Source: an uncultured Oscillospiraceae bacterium | GTDB lineage: Bacteria; Bacillota; Clostridia; Oscillospirales; Acutalibacteraceae | Reading direction: 5' to 3' | Assembly (NCBI GenBank): GCA_900543795.1 | Contig: UQSH01000001.1 | Coordinates: 1-64,000, forward strand | DNA: 64,000 bases | Shown here: piece after piece, positions 24,935 through 32,626 of the stretch | How the letters are laid out: each line of letters starts with the position of its first letter | How positions within the stretch are numbered: position 1 is the first letter of the stretch | Made by a program: the position numbers and the translations under genes | Notes under the pieces: generated by a model | What the model was told of the DNA's origin: nothing | The model's input: the letters and a program-made list of their open reading frames with translations, nothing else | The model's database searches: none

Positions 24935-25699
24935 ATGGAAACGAAGGATATTATCTTAGAATTAAGAAATAAAGCAGGTCTGTCTCAGGATGAACTTGCA
25001 GAAAAAGTATATGTTACTCGTCAAGCCGTATCCCGCTGGGAAAACGGAGAAACGACACCAAACACGGAAACATTAAAGCTGTTATCAAAACTGTTTGATG
25101 TTTCTATAAATACACTCCTCGGCTCTCCCCGACAGTTGATTTGTCAGTGTTGCGGTATGCCATTGGAAGATTCTAATATCAGTAAAGAGACGGATGGTTT
25201 CTTTAATGAGGAATACTGCAAGTGGTGTTATGCAGATGGAGAATATATGTATCATAACATGGATGATTTGATTGATGTTTGTGTAAACAATATGGCAAAT
25301 GAGCATTTCACGCATGAACAAGTGCGTTCATATATGAAGGATATGCTTCCGAAGCTGAATTATTGGAAACAATATACATATTTGGACGGAGCAGAAAAGT
25401 TTGAGGAATTCAAAAAGCAGCTTATGGATGAAATAAATGCTCTCCACATAGAAGGAATGCCAAAGGTTGAAAAGCTTAATGCACTTGTGGGAGGGTATAT
25501 TAATATTGAGTATAGACTTCCTAATGGGAAATGTGTGAAGTTCTTGGATGATGAGGCGACATATTTAGGCAATCAATTAGAATGTGAATTTGGTGAAAAC
25601 AGGTGCTTTGGTATTGCAGCGAATATGGATTTTATTCTGATAAGCACCTATGAAGAAAATTGCGTAAATCCGGAATTGATTGTTTATAAGAAAAGATAG
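24935..25699 (+). CDS. XRE-family regulator with zinc-ribbon and DUF-like C-terminal domain
   Basis: The product has 254 aa from the ATG at 24935 (GGAGGTGG site). Residues 1-63 are an XRE helix-turn-helix (LSQDELAEKVYVTRQAVSRWENG). Residues ~70-150 form a zinc-ribbon domain (CQCCGMPLED, then YCKWCYADGEY) of the kind found in putative zinc-binding regulators. The C-terminal ~70 residues form a small beta domain. It probably regulates transcription in response to a bound ligand or metal. It is monocistronic, with a terminator downstream. Confidence 0.85.
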   Translation: METKDIILELRNKAGLSQDELAEKVYVTRQAVSRWENGETTPNTETLKLLSKLFDVSINTLLGSPRQLICQCCGMPLEDSNISKETDGFFNEEYCKWCYADGEYMYHNMDDLIDVCVNNMANEHFTHEQVRSYMKDMLPKLNYWKQYTYLDGAEKFEEFKKQLMDEINALHIEGMPKVEKLNALVGGYINIEYRLPNGKCVKFLDDEATYLGNQLECEFGENRCFGIAANMDFILISTYEENCVNPELIVYKKR

Positions 25700-25755
25700 T
25701 CAGATATTGTTTGGAATGCGAAGCTTTCTGCTTGTCGAACTTACTCTAAATAGCA

Positions 25756-25788
25756 AAGACCGCTTACATTGTGTAGGCGGTCTCTTTT
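25756..25788 (+). terminator. Intrinsic terminator of the XRE gene
   Basis: GACCGCTTACA pairs with TGTAGGCGGTC, followed by TCTTTTCG. Confidence 0.8.
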
Positions 25789-25898
25789 CGTGTTTAGATA
25801 TATTTGATTTTGCAAAGATCATTTTCCCATAAAAAAGTATGACTTGATGGCATGGGGGTGTTCAAACAATTTCGCCATTGAGAGGAGCTTCAGATTGT

Positions 25899-26075
25899 AT
25901 GGAAATAAAAAGCCGCAAAAAGACACTGATTACATGTTATATCGGATTTATTACGCAGGCAATTGTTGCATATTTTACGCCGCTGCTGTTTTTGCGATTT
26001 CATGCCGAGCTTAACATACCGATTGAACAAATCGCCCTCAATATATCATCACAATTTACTTTGTCAAAAAGATAA
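25899..26075 (+). pseudogene. Major facilitator superfamily transporter stub
   Basis: Fifty-eight codons begin MEIKSRKKTLITCYIGFITQ and reach the first periplasmic loop (FHAELNIPIEQIAL), typical of an MFS N-terminus. The frame then enters copy 2 of the 41-bp repeat and stops. The other eleven helices are missing. AGAGGAG precedes the ATG. It is truncated exactly at the repeat. Confidence 0.65.
26028..26067 (-). repeat. 41-bp promoter/operator repeat, copy 2 (40 bp)
   Basis: On the minus strand it reads TTGACAAAGTA, then ATTGTGATGATATATTGAGG and GCGATTTG, one base shorter than copy 1. The left half of the operator dyad is damaged. It marks the point where the MFS stub is cut. Confidence 0.7.
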
Positions 26076-26242
26076 TAATTGATACACCGTCAATTTAATT
26101 CTGATATGAGATAGCCGCAGAGCAGATAACGGGCATTGCGGGAATCTATTGGTTTGAATACGGCAAATTTTGTTTGAAAATGCGTCTGCACGGCGGCAGA
26201 GCGCAATTAACGGGTTGTTTTATGATTTAAGAATATATTTGT

Positions 26243-26274
26243 AAAAAAAGCGAGGCTTATGCCCCGCTTTTTTT
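26243..26274 (-). terminator. Bidirectional terminator after the Mn-catalase fragment
   Basis: AAAAAGCGAGGC pairs with GCCCCGCTTTTT, with A and T tracts on either side. The preceding stretch 26076-26242 shows only non-identifiable remnants. Confidence 0.8.
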
Positions 26275-26275
26275 G

Positions 26276-26749
26276 TCAGTTGTTTTTCTTTCGGTTGAAT
26301 TCTTTTCGGTCAAATCCGGGATTGTAAGCATAGTAGTTTTTACTGTTGAGCTTATCCGTTAAAAGTCTTAAACCTTCTCCGAAGCGTTGATAGTGAACTA
26401 TCTCTCGTTGGCGGAGGAACTTTATCGGCTCGATAACATCGGGATCGTCAACAAGGCGCAGAATATTATCATATGTTACTCTCGCTTTCTGCTCTGCGGC
26501 AAGGTTTTCGTTAAGGTCTGCAATCGGGTCTCCGGTTGACTGAATAGATGCTGCGTTCCACGGCGCACCGCTTGCCGAGGTGGGATAAACACCTGTTGTG
26601 TGGTCAATAAAGTATGCCGCAAAGCCCGGATTTTCCTCAATCTCCTTTTCGGTAAGGTTTTTGGTTAACTGATGCACTATCGTGCCCACCATTTCAAGAT
26701 GCCCCAATTCCTCCGTTCCTGTCGAGCACACACAATTGACCCTTTGCAC
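26276..26749 (-). pseudogene. Manganese catalase, N-terminally truncated
   Basis: In this 157-codon frame the sequence from GTEELGHLEMVGTIVHQL to the C-terminus is clearly a manganese catalase: E and H ligands in EELGHLEM, then EQKARVTYDNILRLVDD and REIVHYQRFGEG. The first ~55 residues, which carry the other metal ligands, are replaced by unrelated codons. It cannot assemble the dimanganese site. The DNA upstream (26750-26880) reads on the plus strand as another unidentified protein tail, so two fragments were joined. Confidence 0.8.
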
Positions 26750-26883
26750 CTACAAAACCTACTGCTTCGTAGCATTCGGCAAAACAACTGCCCATAAGCT
26801 CAAACAAGTCCCCGAACCGGACAGGCATTACAAAATCAACTACACCGTAAACTTGATGTTGATATGATGCTGAACGATTAAAT

Positions 26884-26915
26884 AACCGAGAGTAATTGAT
26901 TAACTCTCGGTTTTG
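26884..26915 (+). terminator. Intrinsic terminator
   Basis: AACCGAGAGT pairs with ACTCTCGGTT, followed by TTG. It lies next to the VOC fragment. Confidence 0.75.
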
Positions 26916-27136
26916 TTGTTATGGAATTCATGATAAAATTTCAAGTCAATATCCGTCGGGGCTTCGATGAAATGAATTCCCATTTCGTGATTTTCAAAGC
27001 AAATGCATCCTATTTCCTCGTGCTTTTTGTGTGCCTCGTCAAAGTTGTCGGCTCTAAAAGCCAAATAGAATTCGCATCCGCCTAAATCGTATGACTGCGG
27101 ATGCTCCTTTAACCAAGTCAACTTAATCTCAGGCAA
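26900..27136 (-). pseudogene. VOC (glyoxalase-like) C-terminal half, copy 2
   Basis: The frame begins without an ATG at the edge of the 41-bp repeat and reads EIKLTWLKEHPQSYDLG then NFDEAHKKHEEIGCICFEN, the second half of a VOC protein. A one-base loss after FIEA shifts the end out of frame relative to copy 1 (EDPDGYWLEILP). The N-terminal half is missing. The ~120 bp shared with 10300-10420 are roughly 95 percent identical. Confidence 0.75.
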
Positions 27137-27174
27137 ATCGCCCTCGATATATCATCACAATGATAGTTCGTCAA
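27134..27174 (-). repeat. 41-bp promoter/operator repeat, copy 3
   Basis: On the minus strand it reads TTGACGAACTATCATTGTG then ATGATATATCGAGGGCGATTTG, with the TATCATTGTGATGATA dyad intact. It abuts the truncated VOC frame. Confidence 0.7.
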
Positions 27175-27223
27175 GTTTGAAAACTAATTAAATCGAAAAA
27201 ATAATTCTATAAAAACGAATTTT

Positions 27224-27255
27224 AATTTAATCATTTAATTGAAAATGATTAAATT
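27224..27255 (+). promoter_or_regulatory. Perfect 13-bp inverted repeat upstream of the Fic/hsd operon
   Basis: AATTTAATCATTT (27224-27236) and AAATGATTAAATT (27243-27255) lie just before the -35 box at 27261. It is probably an operator for the operon; the Fic protein has a C-terminal winged helix that could bind it. Confidence 0.6.
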
Positions 27256-27260
27256 GAACC

Positions 27261-27289
27261 TTGACTTTTCAGCGCATCAACGATATAAT
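27261..27289 (+). promoter_or_regulatory. Promoter of the Fic/hsd defence operon
   Basis: TTGACT and TATAAT are separated by 17 bases. They lie 41 bases before the GTG start of the Fic gene. Confidence 0.75.
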
Positions 27290-27329
27290 CAAACTGTATA
27301 AATATAATGATAAACAAGGAGAATACTCC

Positions 27330-28406
27330 GTGAGGGACTATAACTACAATGTAAAATGGAAGGAACTTCTGACTCCGGAAATAGTTTCAATGCTTTCGCA
27401 AATTCACGAGCTTAAAGGCGAGCAAAATCTTTATATTGAAACAAAAAGCGACACCTTGACTCAGTTAGTTGAAGTGGCAAAAATACAGAGCATAGAAGCA
27501 TCCAACAGAATTGAAGGTATCTGTACTTCTAACGACAGATTGAAAAAAATCGTATCAAATAAAACTATGCCGCAAAATCGTAATGAGCAGGAAATTGCCG
27601 GCTATCGTGATGTGCTTTCAACTATTAACGAAAGCTATGAATTCATACCGATTAAGCCCTCTATAATTTTGCAGCTTCATCGCGATTTGTACAAATTTAG
27701 CGGTAAGTCAATCGGCGGAGTCTACAAAAACTCGGATAATGTGATTGCAGAGCAGGATAACGAAGGGAATAAAATTATTCGGTTTAGTCCTGTACCTGCT
27801 TGGGAAACACCGCAGGATGTTGAAAAACTTTACAAGGCTTTTGACGATGCTTTATTCTCAAATGAAATCGATTCTCTTTTGCTAATTCCGATGTTTATTA
27901 TTGATTTCCTTTGTATTCATCCTTTTAATGACGGTAACGGTAGGATGAGCCGATTGTTGACCTTGCTTATGCTTTACCGTGAAGGATACAATGTAGGCAA
28001 ATATATTAGTATTGAAAAATTGATTGAAATTTCAAAAGAGACTTATTATGAGGCACTGCAAAGCAGTTCTGCAAAATGGCACGAAAATAAAAATAATTAT
28101 GCACCGTTTGTAGAATATATGCTTGGTATAATTTTGTCAGCATACAGAGAGTTTTCTACAAAAACGGAACTGCTTGAAAAGCAAGATATGTCAAAGCCCG
28201 ACAGAGTAAGCCAAATAATAAAAAACACTCTTGGTAAAATAACAAAGTCCGAAATTATGGAACGATGCCCTGATATCAGTCAGGTAACCGTGCAACGAGC
28301 ATTGAATGATTTAGTAAAAAACGGCAATGTTATTAAAATCGGCGGAGGACGATATACATCTTATACTTGGAATAAGGAGAAATATAATGATTACAGGAGA
28401 ACTTAA
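27330..28406 (+). CDS. Fic-domain protein with C-terminal winged helix
   Basis: The product has 358 aa from a GTG at 27330 preceded by AAGGAG; the longer frame would start inside the promoter. The inhibitory motif SNRIEG lies near residue 67 and the Fic active site HPFNDGNGRMSR near residue 197, so it should be an auto-inhibited AMP-transferase. The last ~70 residues are a winged helix (TKSEIMERCPDISQVTVQRA). This architecture is common at the head of type I RM operons. Its end overlaps hsdM by 20 bp. Autoregulation through the inverted repeat at 27224-27255 is inference. Confidence 0.9.
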   Translation: MRDYNYNVKWKELLTPEIVSMLSQIHELKGEQNLYIETKSDTLTQLVEVAKIQSIEASNRIEGICTSNDRLKKIVSNKTMPQNRNEQEIAGYRDVLSTINESYEFIPIKPSIILQLHRDLYKFSGKSIGGVYKNSDNVIAEQDNEGNKIIRFSPVPAWETPQDVEKLYKAFDDALFSNEIDSLLLIPMFIIDFLCIHPFNDGNGRMSRLLTLLMLYREGYNVGKYISIEKLIEISKETYYEALQSSSAKWHENKNNYAPFVEYMLGIILSAYREFSTKTELLEKQDMSKPDRVSQIIKNTLGKITKSEIMERCPDISQVTVQRALNDLVKNGNVIKIGGGRYTSYTWNKEKYNDYRRT

Positions 28407-29889
28407 AAACAAAATTGATAGTATTTGGAACGCTTTTGCAGCAGGCGGACTTGTTAATCCTCTTGAGGTTATTGAGCAAATAACATATTTAATGTTTATT
28501 CGTGATCTTGATGATTCCGATAATCTTAAAGCAAAGGAAAGTGCTATGCTTGGATTACCGTACGAAAGCATTTTCAGCGGTGAGGTTCAAGTTGGCGAAA
28601 GAAAGATTGACGGAAATCAGTTGAAATGGTCTGTATTTCGTGATTTTCCTGCCGGAAGAATGTACTCAATTGTTCAGGAATGGGTGTTCCCTTTCATAAA
28701 AACTTTACATAGCGACAAGAACAGTGCATATTCAAAGTATATGGATGATGCTATATTTAAGCTTCCGACTCCGCTTCTTCTTGATAAAGTCGTGACCGGA
28801 CTTGACGAAGTATATGATATGATGAATTCAATGCAGGCATCGGATGTTCGTGGAGATGTTTATGAATATTTGCTTTCAAAAATTGCACAGTCAGGACGCA
28901 ACGGTCAGTTCCGTACTCCTCGCCACATCATCAAAATGATGGTTGAGCTTATGGCTCCCAAGGCTGACGATGTTATATGCGACCCTGCTTGCGGAACAAG
29001 CGGATTTCTTGTTGCGGCAGGCGATTATCTAAAAGAAAACCTTAAAGAAGAAATATTCTTTGATAAAGTAAAAAAAGACCACTATATGAATCATATGTTT
29101 TACGGCTATGATATGGACAGAACAATGCTTCGTATAGGTGCTATGAATATGATGACCCACGGTGTTGACAGTCCTTTTATTGAGTATAGGGACAGTCTTT
29201 CCGACCAAAATCCGGACAAGGCAAAATATTCGCTTATTCTTGCAAATCCGCCTTTCAAGGGCAGTCTTGATTATGATACCGTGTCTGCCGATTTGCTGAA
29301 AACCTGTAAGACCAAGAAAACAGAATTACTGTTTTTAGCACTGTTTCTCCGTATGCTCAAGGTAGGAGGCAGATGTGCTTGTATAGTACCGGACGGTGTT
29401 CTCTTCGGTTCTTCAACAGCACATAAAGCTATACGCAAAGCAATTATTGAAGAGAATAAGCTTGATGCAATTATTTCGATGCCGTCAGGTGTTTTCAAGC
29501 CCTATGCAGGCGTTTCAACCGCTGTTATGATTTTTACTAAAACCGGACATGGTGGAACAGATAATGTTTGGTTTTACGATATGAAAGCAGACGGATTTTC
29601 TCTTGATGACAAGCGCAGTAAGATTGAAGAAAACGATATTCCCGACATTATTGCAAGATTTAAAAATCTTGATGCAGAGAAAGACAGAGAACGAACCGAA
29701 CAGTCCTTCTTTGTTCCAAAGCAGGAGATTGTTGATAACGATTATGACCTGTCAATCAATAAGTATAAGAAGGTAGAATATGTACCTGTTGAATATCCGC
29801 CGACAAGTGAGATAATGGCAGAGCTAAAAGAGCTTGAAAACCAAATCAAAACCGAGATGGATGAATTGGAGGCTTTATTAAATGGCTAA
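28387..29889 (+). CDS. hsdM: Type I RM methyltransferase HsdM (second system)
   Basis: The product has 500 aa from the ATG at 28387 (AAGGAG site). It has an N-terminal HsdM helical domain, motif I DPACGTSGF near residue 199 and motif IV ANPPFKG near residue 286, so N6-adenine methylation is expected. It belongs to a different subfamily from the HsdM at 3180-4682. It overlaps fic upstream by 20 bp and rhuM downstream by 8 bp. Confidence 0.95.
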   Translation: MITGELKNKIDSIWNAFAAGGLVNPLEVIEQITYLMFIRDLDDSDNLKAKESAMLGLPYESIFSGEVQVGERKIDGNQLKWSVFRDFPAGRMYSIVQEWVFPFIKTLHSDKNSAYSKYMDDAIFKLPTPLLLDKVVTGLDEVYDMMNSMQASDVRGDVYEYLLSKIAQSGRNGQFRTPRHIIKMMVELMAPKADDVICDPACGTSGFLVAAGDYLKENLKEEIFFDKVKKDHYMNHMFYGYDMDRTMLRIGAMNMMTHGVDSPFIEYRDSLSDQNPDKAKYSLILANPPFKGSLDYDTVSADLLKTCKTKKTELLFLALFLRMLKVGGRCACIVPDGVLFGSSTAHKAIRKAIIEENKLDAIISMPSGVFKPYAGVSTAVMIFTKTGHGGTDNVWFYDMKADGFSLDDKRSKIEENDIPDIIARFKNLDAEKDRERTEQSFFVPKQEIVDNDYDLSINKYKKVEYVPVEYPPTSEIMAELKELENQIKTEMDELEALLNG

Positions 29890-30886
29890 TGAATTAGCAT
29901 CACAGGGTAACATTCTGTTTTACAGCAATGAAAATGAAAAAGAATTTGTTCAGGTTATTTTTAAGGATGATAATTTTTGGCTTACTCAAAAATCGATGTC
30001 TGAATTGTTTGGCTGCACAACGGACAATATTTCACTTCATTTAAAAAACATATTCAACGAAGAAGAATTAGACAAGAATTCAGTTACCGAGAAATTCTCG
30101 GTAACTGCCTCTGACGGAAAAAATTATAACACTCAGTGCTATAATCTTGATGCAATAATTTCGGTTGGTTATAGAGTTAATTCAAAAAAGGCTACACGAT
30201 TTCGTCAATGGGCAACTGCAACATTGAAAGAATATATTCAAAAAGGTTTTGTTCTCAATGATGATATGCTTAAAAACGGCAGACCGTTTGGAAAAGACTA
30301 TTTTAGAGAACTCTTGGAAAGAGTTCGTTCTATTCGTGCAAGCGAACGAAGAATTTGGCAACAAATTACGGATATTTATGCCGAGTGCAGTATTGATTAT
30401 GATAAAACATCAAAAACCACTCAAGATTTTTATGCAATGGTTCAAAACAAGTTCCATTTTGCAATAACAGGAAAAACTGCTGCGGAAATAGTATATTCCC
30501 TTTCCGACCACACCAAGGATAATATGGGACTTACTACTTGGAAAAATGCACCTAATGGTAGGATATTAAAATCAGATGTAGAGGTTGCAAAAAATTATCT
30601 TGATGAAAAGCAGATTCGTCAACTTGAAAGAACGGTTACGGGTTATTTTGATTATATTGAAGATTTAATTGAACGCGAAAACACCTTCACAATGGAGCAG
30701 TTTGCCGAAAGTATAAATGAATTTTTATCATTCAGAAAGTATGATATACTTCCGGACAAAGGCTCAATTTCGCACAAACAGGCTATGGAAAAAGCTCATG
30801 CCGAATACGAAATTTTTAACAAGGGACAAAAAATTGAATCTGATTTTGATAAAGAAATAAAACGATTAAAAAAGCATAGTGAATGA
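29882..30886 (+). CDS. RhuM-family protein
   Basis: The product has 334 aa and matches the RhuM family along its length. It has an N-terminal WLTQKSMSELFG segment, a middle domain with VGYRVNSKKATRFRQWA, and a C-terminal helical domain with ITGKTAAEIVYSLSD. RhuM was named from a Salmonella pathogenicity island; its biochemical role is not established, though it is frequent in type I RM operons. It overlaps hsdM by 8 bp and precedes the 3-TM gene by 17 bp. Confidence 0.88.
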   Translation: MANELASQGNILFYSNENEKEFVQVIFKDDNFWLTQKSMSELFGCTTDNISLHLKNIFNEEELDKNSVTEKFSVTASDGKNYNTQCYNLDAIISVGYRVNSKKATRFRQWATATLKEYIQKGFVLNDDMLKNGRPFGKDYFRELLERVRSIRASERRIWQQITDIYAECSIDYDKTSKTTQDFYAMVQNKFHFAITGKTAAEIVYSLSDHTKDNMGLTTWKNAPNGRILKSDVEVAKNYLDEKQIRQLERTVTGYFDYIEDLIERENTFTMEQFAESINEFLSFRKYDILPDKGSISHKQAMEKAHAEYEIFNKGQKIESDFDKEIKRLKKHSE

Positions 30887-30903
30887 ATTGGAGAAGTTAA
30901 TTA

Positions 30904-31458
30904 ATGTTCAAACGAAGAAAGCAAAAATTCGAAATTGACTATGATAAACTTGCAGATGCAATTGTTAAGGCACAAGAAAAAGCAGATAAAGAAACAATAA
31001 AGCAAGCCGTGATTGATGCTCAAGATGAATTGTACAAACGAGAAACAGAGCAACAAGAGGCAAAGAAAAAAGAATGGCAGCAAACATTAGGAGATAACAA
31101 TCTAAAAGCTTTTTTCAAAATACTATTTATGAAAAAGGATGAGGCAAAAACACTTTCAGCGAATATTACAATAATGAAAATGCTTCTCACAGGAATCTAT
31201 TATATTTTTGAATTTTTCCTGTATTTTTTGATTGTTGGGTTTATCGTTGTAGCTTTTTTAGAAAAAACATCGGTTTTGATTTGCATTGCTATATTTTTCT
31301 TGATTATGGGAGTGTTAATTGCAAGAATCATTCGCATTGCAAGATTTGAAGTAGAACACATTGATGATAATAAGTATTTAACTACATTGTTTTCATCAAT
31401 GCTGTCATTACTCGCAGTGATTATTGCAGTTGTAAGTGTTGTAATAACACAAAAATAA
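30904..31458 (+). CDS. Unrecognised membrane protein with coiled-coil N-terminus
   Basis: The product has 184 aa. Residues ~1-65 are highly charged and helical (KLADAIVKAQEKADKETIKQ), probably a cytoplasmic coiled coil. Three membrane helices follow at ~85-110, ~114-135 and ~155-180. It starts after a GGAGAAG site 17 bases downstream of rhuM and ends 22 bases before hsdS. No catalytic motif is visible. A membrane protein within an RM operon is unusual and suggests an effector or anchor, by analogy with other defence systems. Confidence 0.75.
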   Translation: MFKRRKQKFEIDYDKLADAIVKAQEKADKETIKQAVIDAQDELYKRETEQQEAKKKEWQQTLGDNNLKAFFKILFMKKDEAKTLSANITIMKMLLTGIYYIFEFFLYFLIVGFIVVAFLEKTSVLICIAIFFLIMGVLIARIIRIARFEVEHIDDNKYLTTLFSSMLSLLAVIIAVVSVVITQK

Positions 31459-31476
31459 ATTCGGATTTGTAGGGAT
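31459..31476 (+). repeat. 18-bp direct repeat upstream of hsdS copy A
   Basis: ATTCGGATTTGTAGGGAT occurs here and again at 33608-33625, in each case five bases before an hsdS start codon. It may be a recombinase site as well as the ribosome-binding region. Confidence 0.85.
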
Positions 31477-31480
31477 AGAT

Positions 31481-32575
31481 ATGAGAGTAAAACTTGAAGA
31501 TGTATGTGAGCGTGCCTCATCAAACTTAAAACAATCAGATATAATAGATAAAAATGGGGATTATCCTATTTATGGAGCTTCAGGATATATTGGAAGTGTT
31601 GATTTTTATCATCAAGATAAACCATATGTCGCAGTTGTAAAAGATGGTGCGGGAATTGGTAGAACTACATTGCATCCTGCTTACTCATCGGTTATTGGAA
31701 CTATGCAATATCTCTTACCAAAAGATAATGTTTTACCAAAATATCTTTATTATGTTGTAAAATATATGCATTTAGAAAAATATTTTACTGGCGCAACAAT
31801 TCCACACATATATTTCAAAGATTATAAACACGAAAAATTTAATCTCGATAAAATTGATAGACAAAGAGAAATTATTGATTCATTAGGGAAAATAGAAAAT
31901 ATTATCGAAAAACGCCGACAAGAATTAGACAAGCTTGATGAACTTGTTAAAGCCCGATTTGTCGAGATGTTTGGGGATAGCGGAAAACAAGTTCCCTTGA
32001 CCAAATATGTATGGTTCCAAGAAGGACCTGGCGTTAGAAGTGTTGATTTTACTAACGAAGGAACAATCCTTTTAACTGGCTCAAATATCAATAACAACAC
32101 AATTACTTTTGGTTATAAAAGTGATAGACATATTTCTAATAAATTGGCTAATAGCAAATATGCTCATTTCATGTGTGACAAGGATGATATTCTTGTGGTT
32201 TCTTCTGCCATTGATCCAGATAAGTTTGACAAGAAAGTTGCAATAGTTAATCAAGATAATAAATATTGTTTAAATACTGGTATTATTAGATTTAAACCTG
32301 ACAAAAACCTTTTAACATTAGGATATTTTAGAGAGTTTTTGAAAACAGACTATTTTAAACATCAAGTAATTGCAGAAATGAGAGGTATTGCGCAAATGCA
32401 TTTTGGACCTTCTCATTTGAAAAAAATGACAATACTTTTACCAGAGTCAATTGAAAAGCAAATTGAGTTTGAGAACTTTGTAAACCAAATCGACAAATCA
32501 AAAGTTGCAGTACAGAAAGCACTTGATGAAGCTCAGTTGTTGTTTGATAGCCTAATGCAGGAATATTTTGGATAA
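31481..32575 (+). CDS. hsdS: Type I RM specificity subunit HsdS (copy A)
   Basis: The product has 364 aa: TRD1 at ~1-140, a conserved helix with RRQELDKLDELVKARFVEMFG at ~145-168, TRD2 at ~170-320 and a C-terminal helix ending LLFDSLMQEYFG. It gives DNA specificity to HsdM and HsdR of this operon. It shares an 18-bp leader repeat, a 48-bp central repeat and a C-terminal stretch with hsdS copy B at 33630, but the TRDs differ. A tyrosine recombinase gene follows. Confidence 0.93.
   Translation: MRVKLEDVCERASSNLKQSDIIDKNGDYPIYGASGYIGSVDFYHQDKPYVAVVKDGAGIGRTTLHPAYSSVIGTMQYLLPKDNVLPKYLYYVVKYMHLEKYFTGATIPHIYFKDYKHEKFNLDKIDRQREIIDSLGKIENIIEKRRQELDKLDELVKARFVEMFGDSGKQVPLTKYVWFQEGPGVRSVDFTNEGTILLTGSNINNNTITFGYKSDRHISNKLANSKYAHFMCDKDDILVVSSAIDPDKFDKKVAIVNQDNKYCLNTGIIRFKPDKNLLTLGYFREFLKTDYFKHQVIAEMRGIAQMHFGPSHLKKMTILLPESIEKQIEFENFVNQIDKSKVAVQKALDEAQLLFDSLMQEYFG
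31918..31965 (+). repeat. 48-bp perfect direct repeat in hsdS copy A
   Basis: It encodes QELDKLDELVKARFV and is identical to 34106-34153. Crossover here would exchange TRD2 between the two hsdS genes. Confidence 0.9.
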
Positions 32576-32591
32576 ATAGCAAACTAGTGTA

Positions 32592-32626
32592 TAATATTAC
32601 ATCATATTTTCAGTGAGGTAATATTA
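32592..32626 (+). promoter_or_regulatory. Inverted repeat over the recombinase start region
   Basis: TAATATTAC and GTAATATTA flank the GAGG ribosome-binding site and end at the ATG at 32626; a TATAAT lies at its left edge. It could act as an operator or as an RNA hairpin that hides the ribosome-binding site. Confidence 0.5.

Noticed and set aside
26682..26867. Plus-strand frame opposite the Mn-catalase start
   Set aside because: The part from about 26750 may be the tail of an unknown protein, but there is no start, promoter or recognisable family, so it is noted only as debris.
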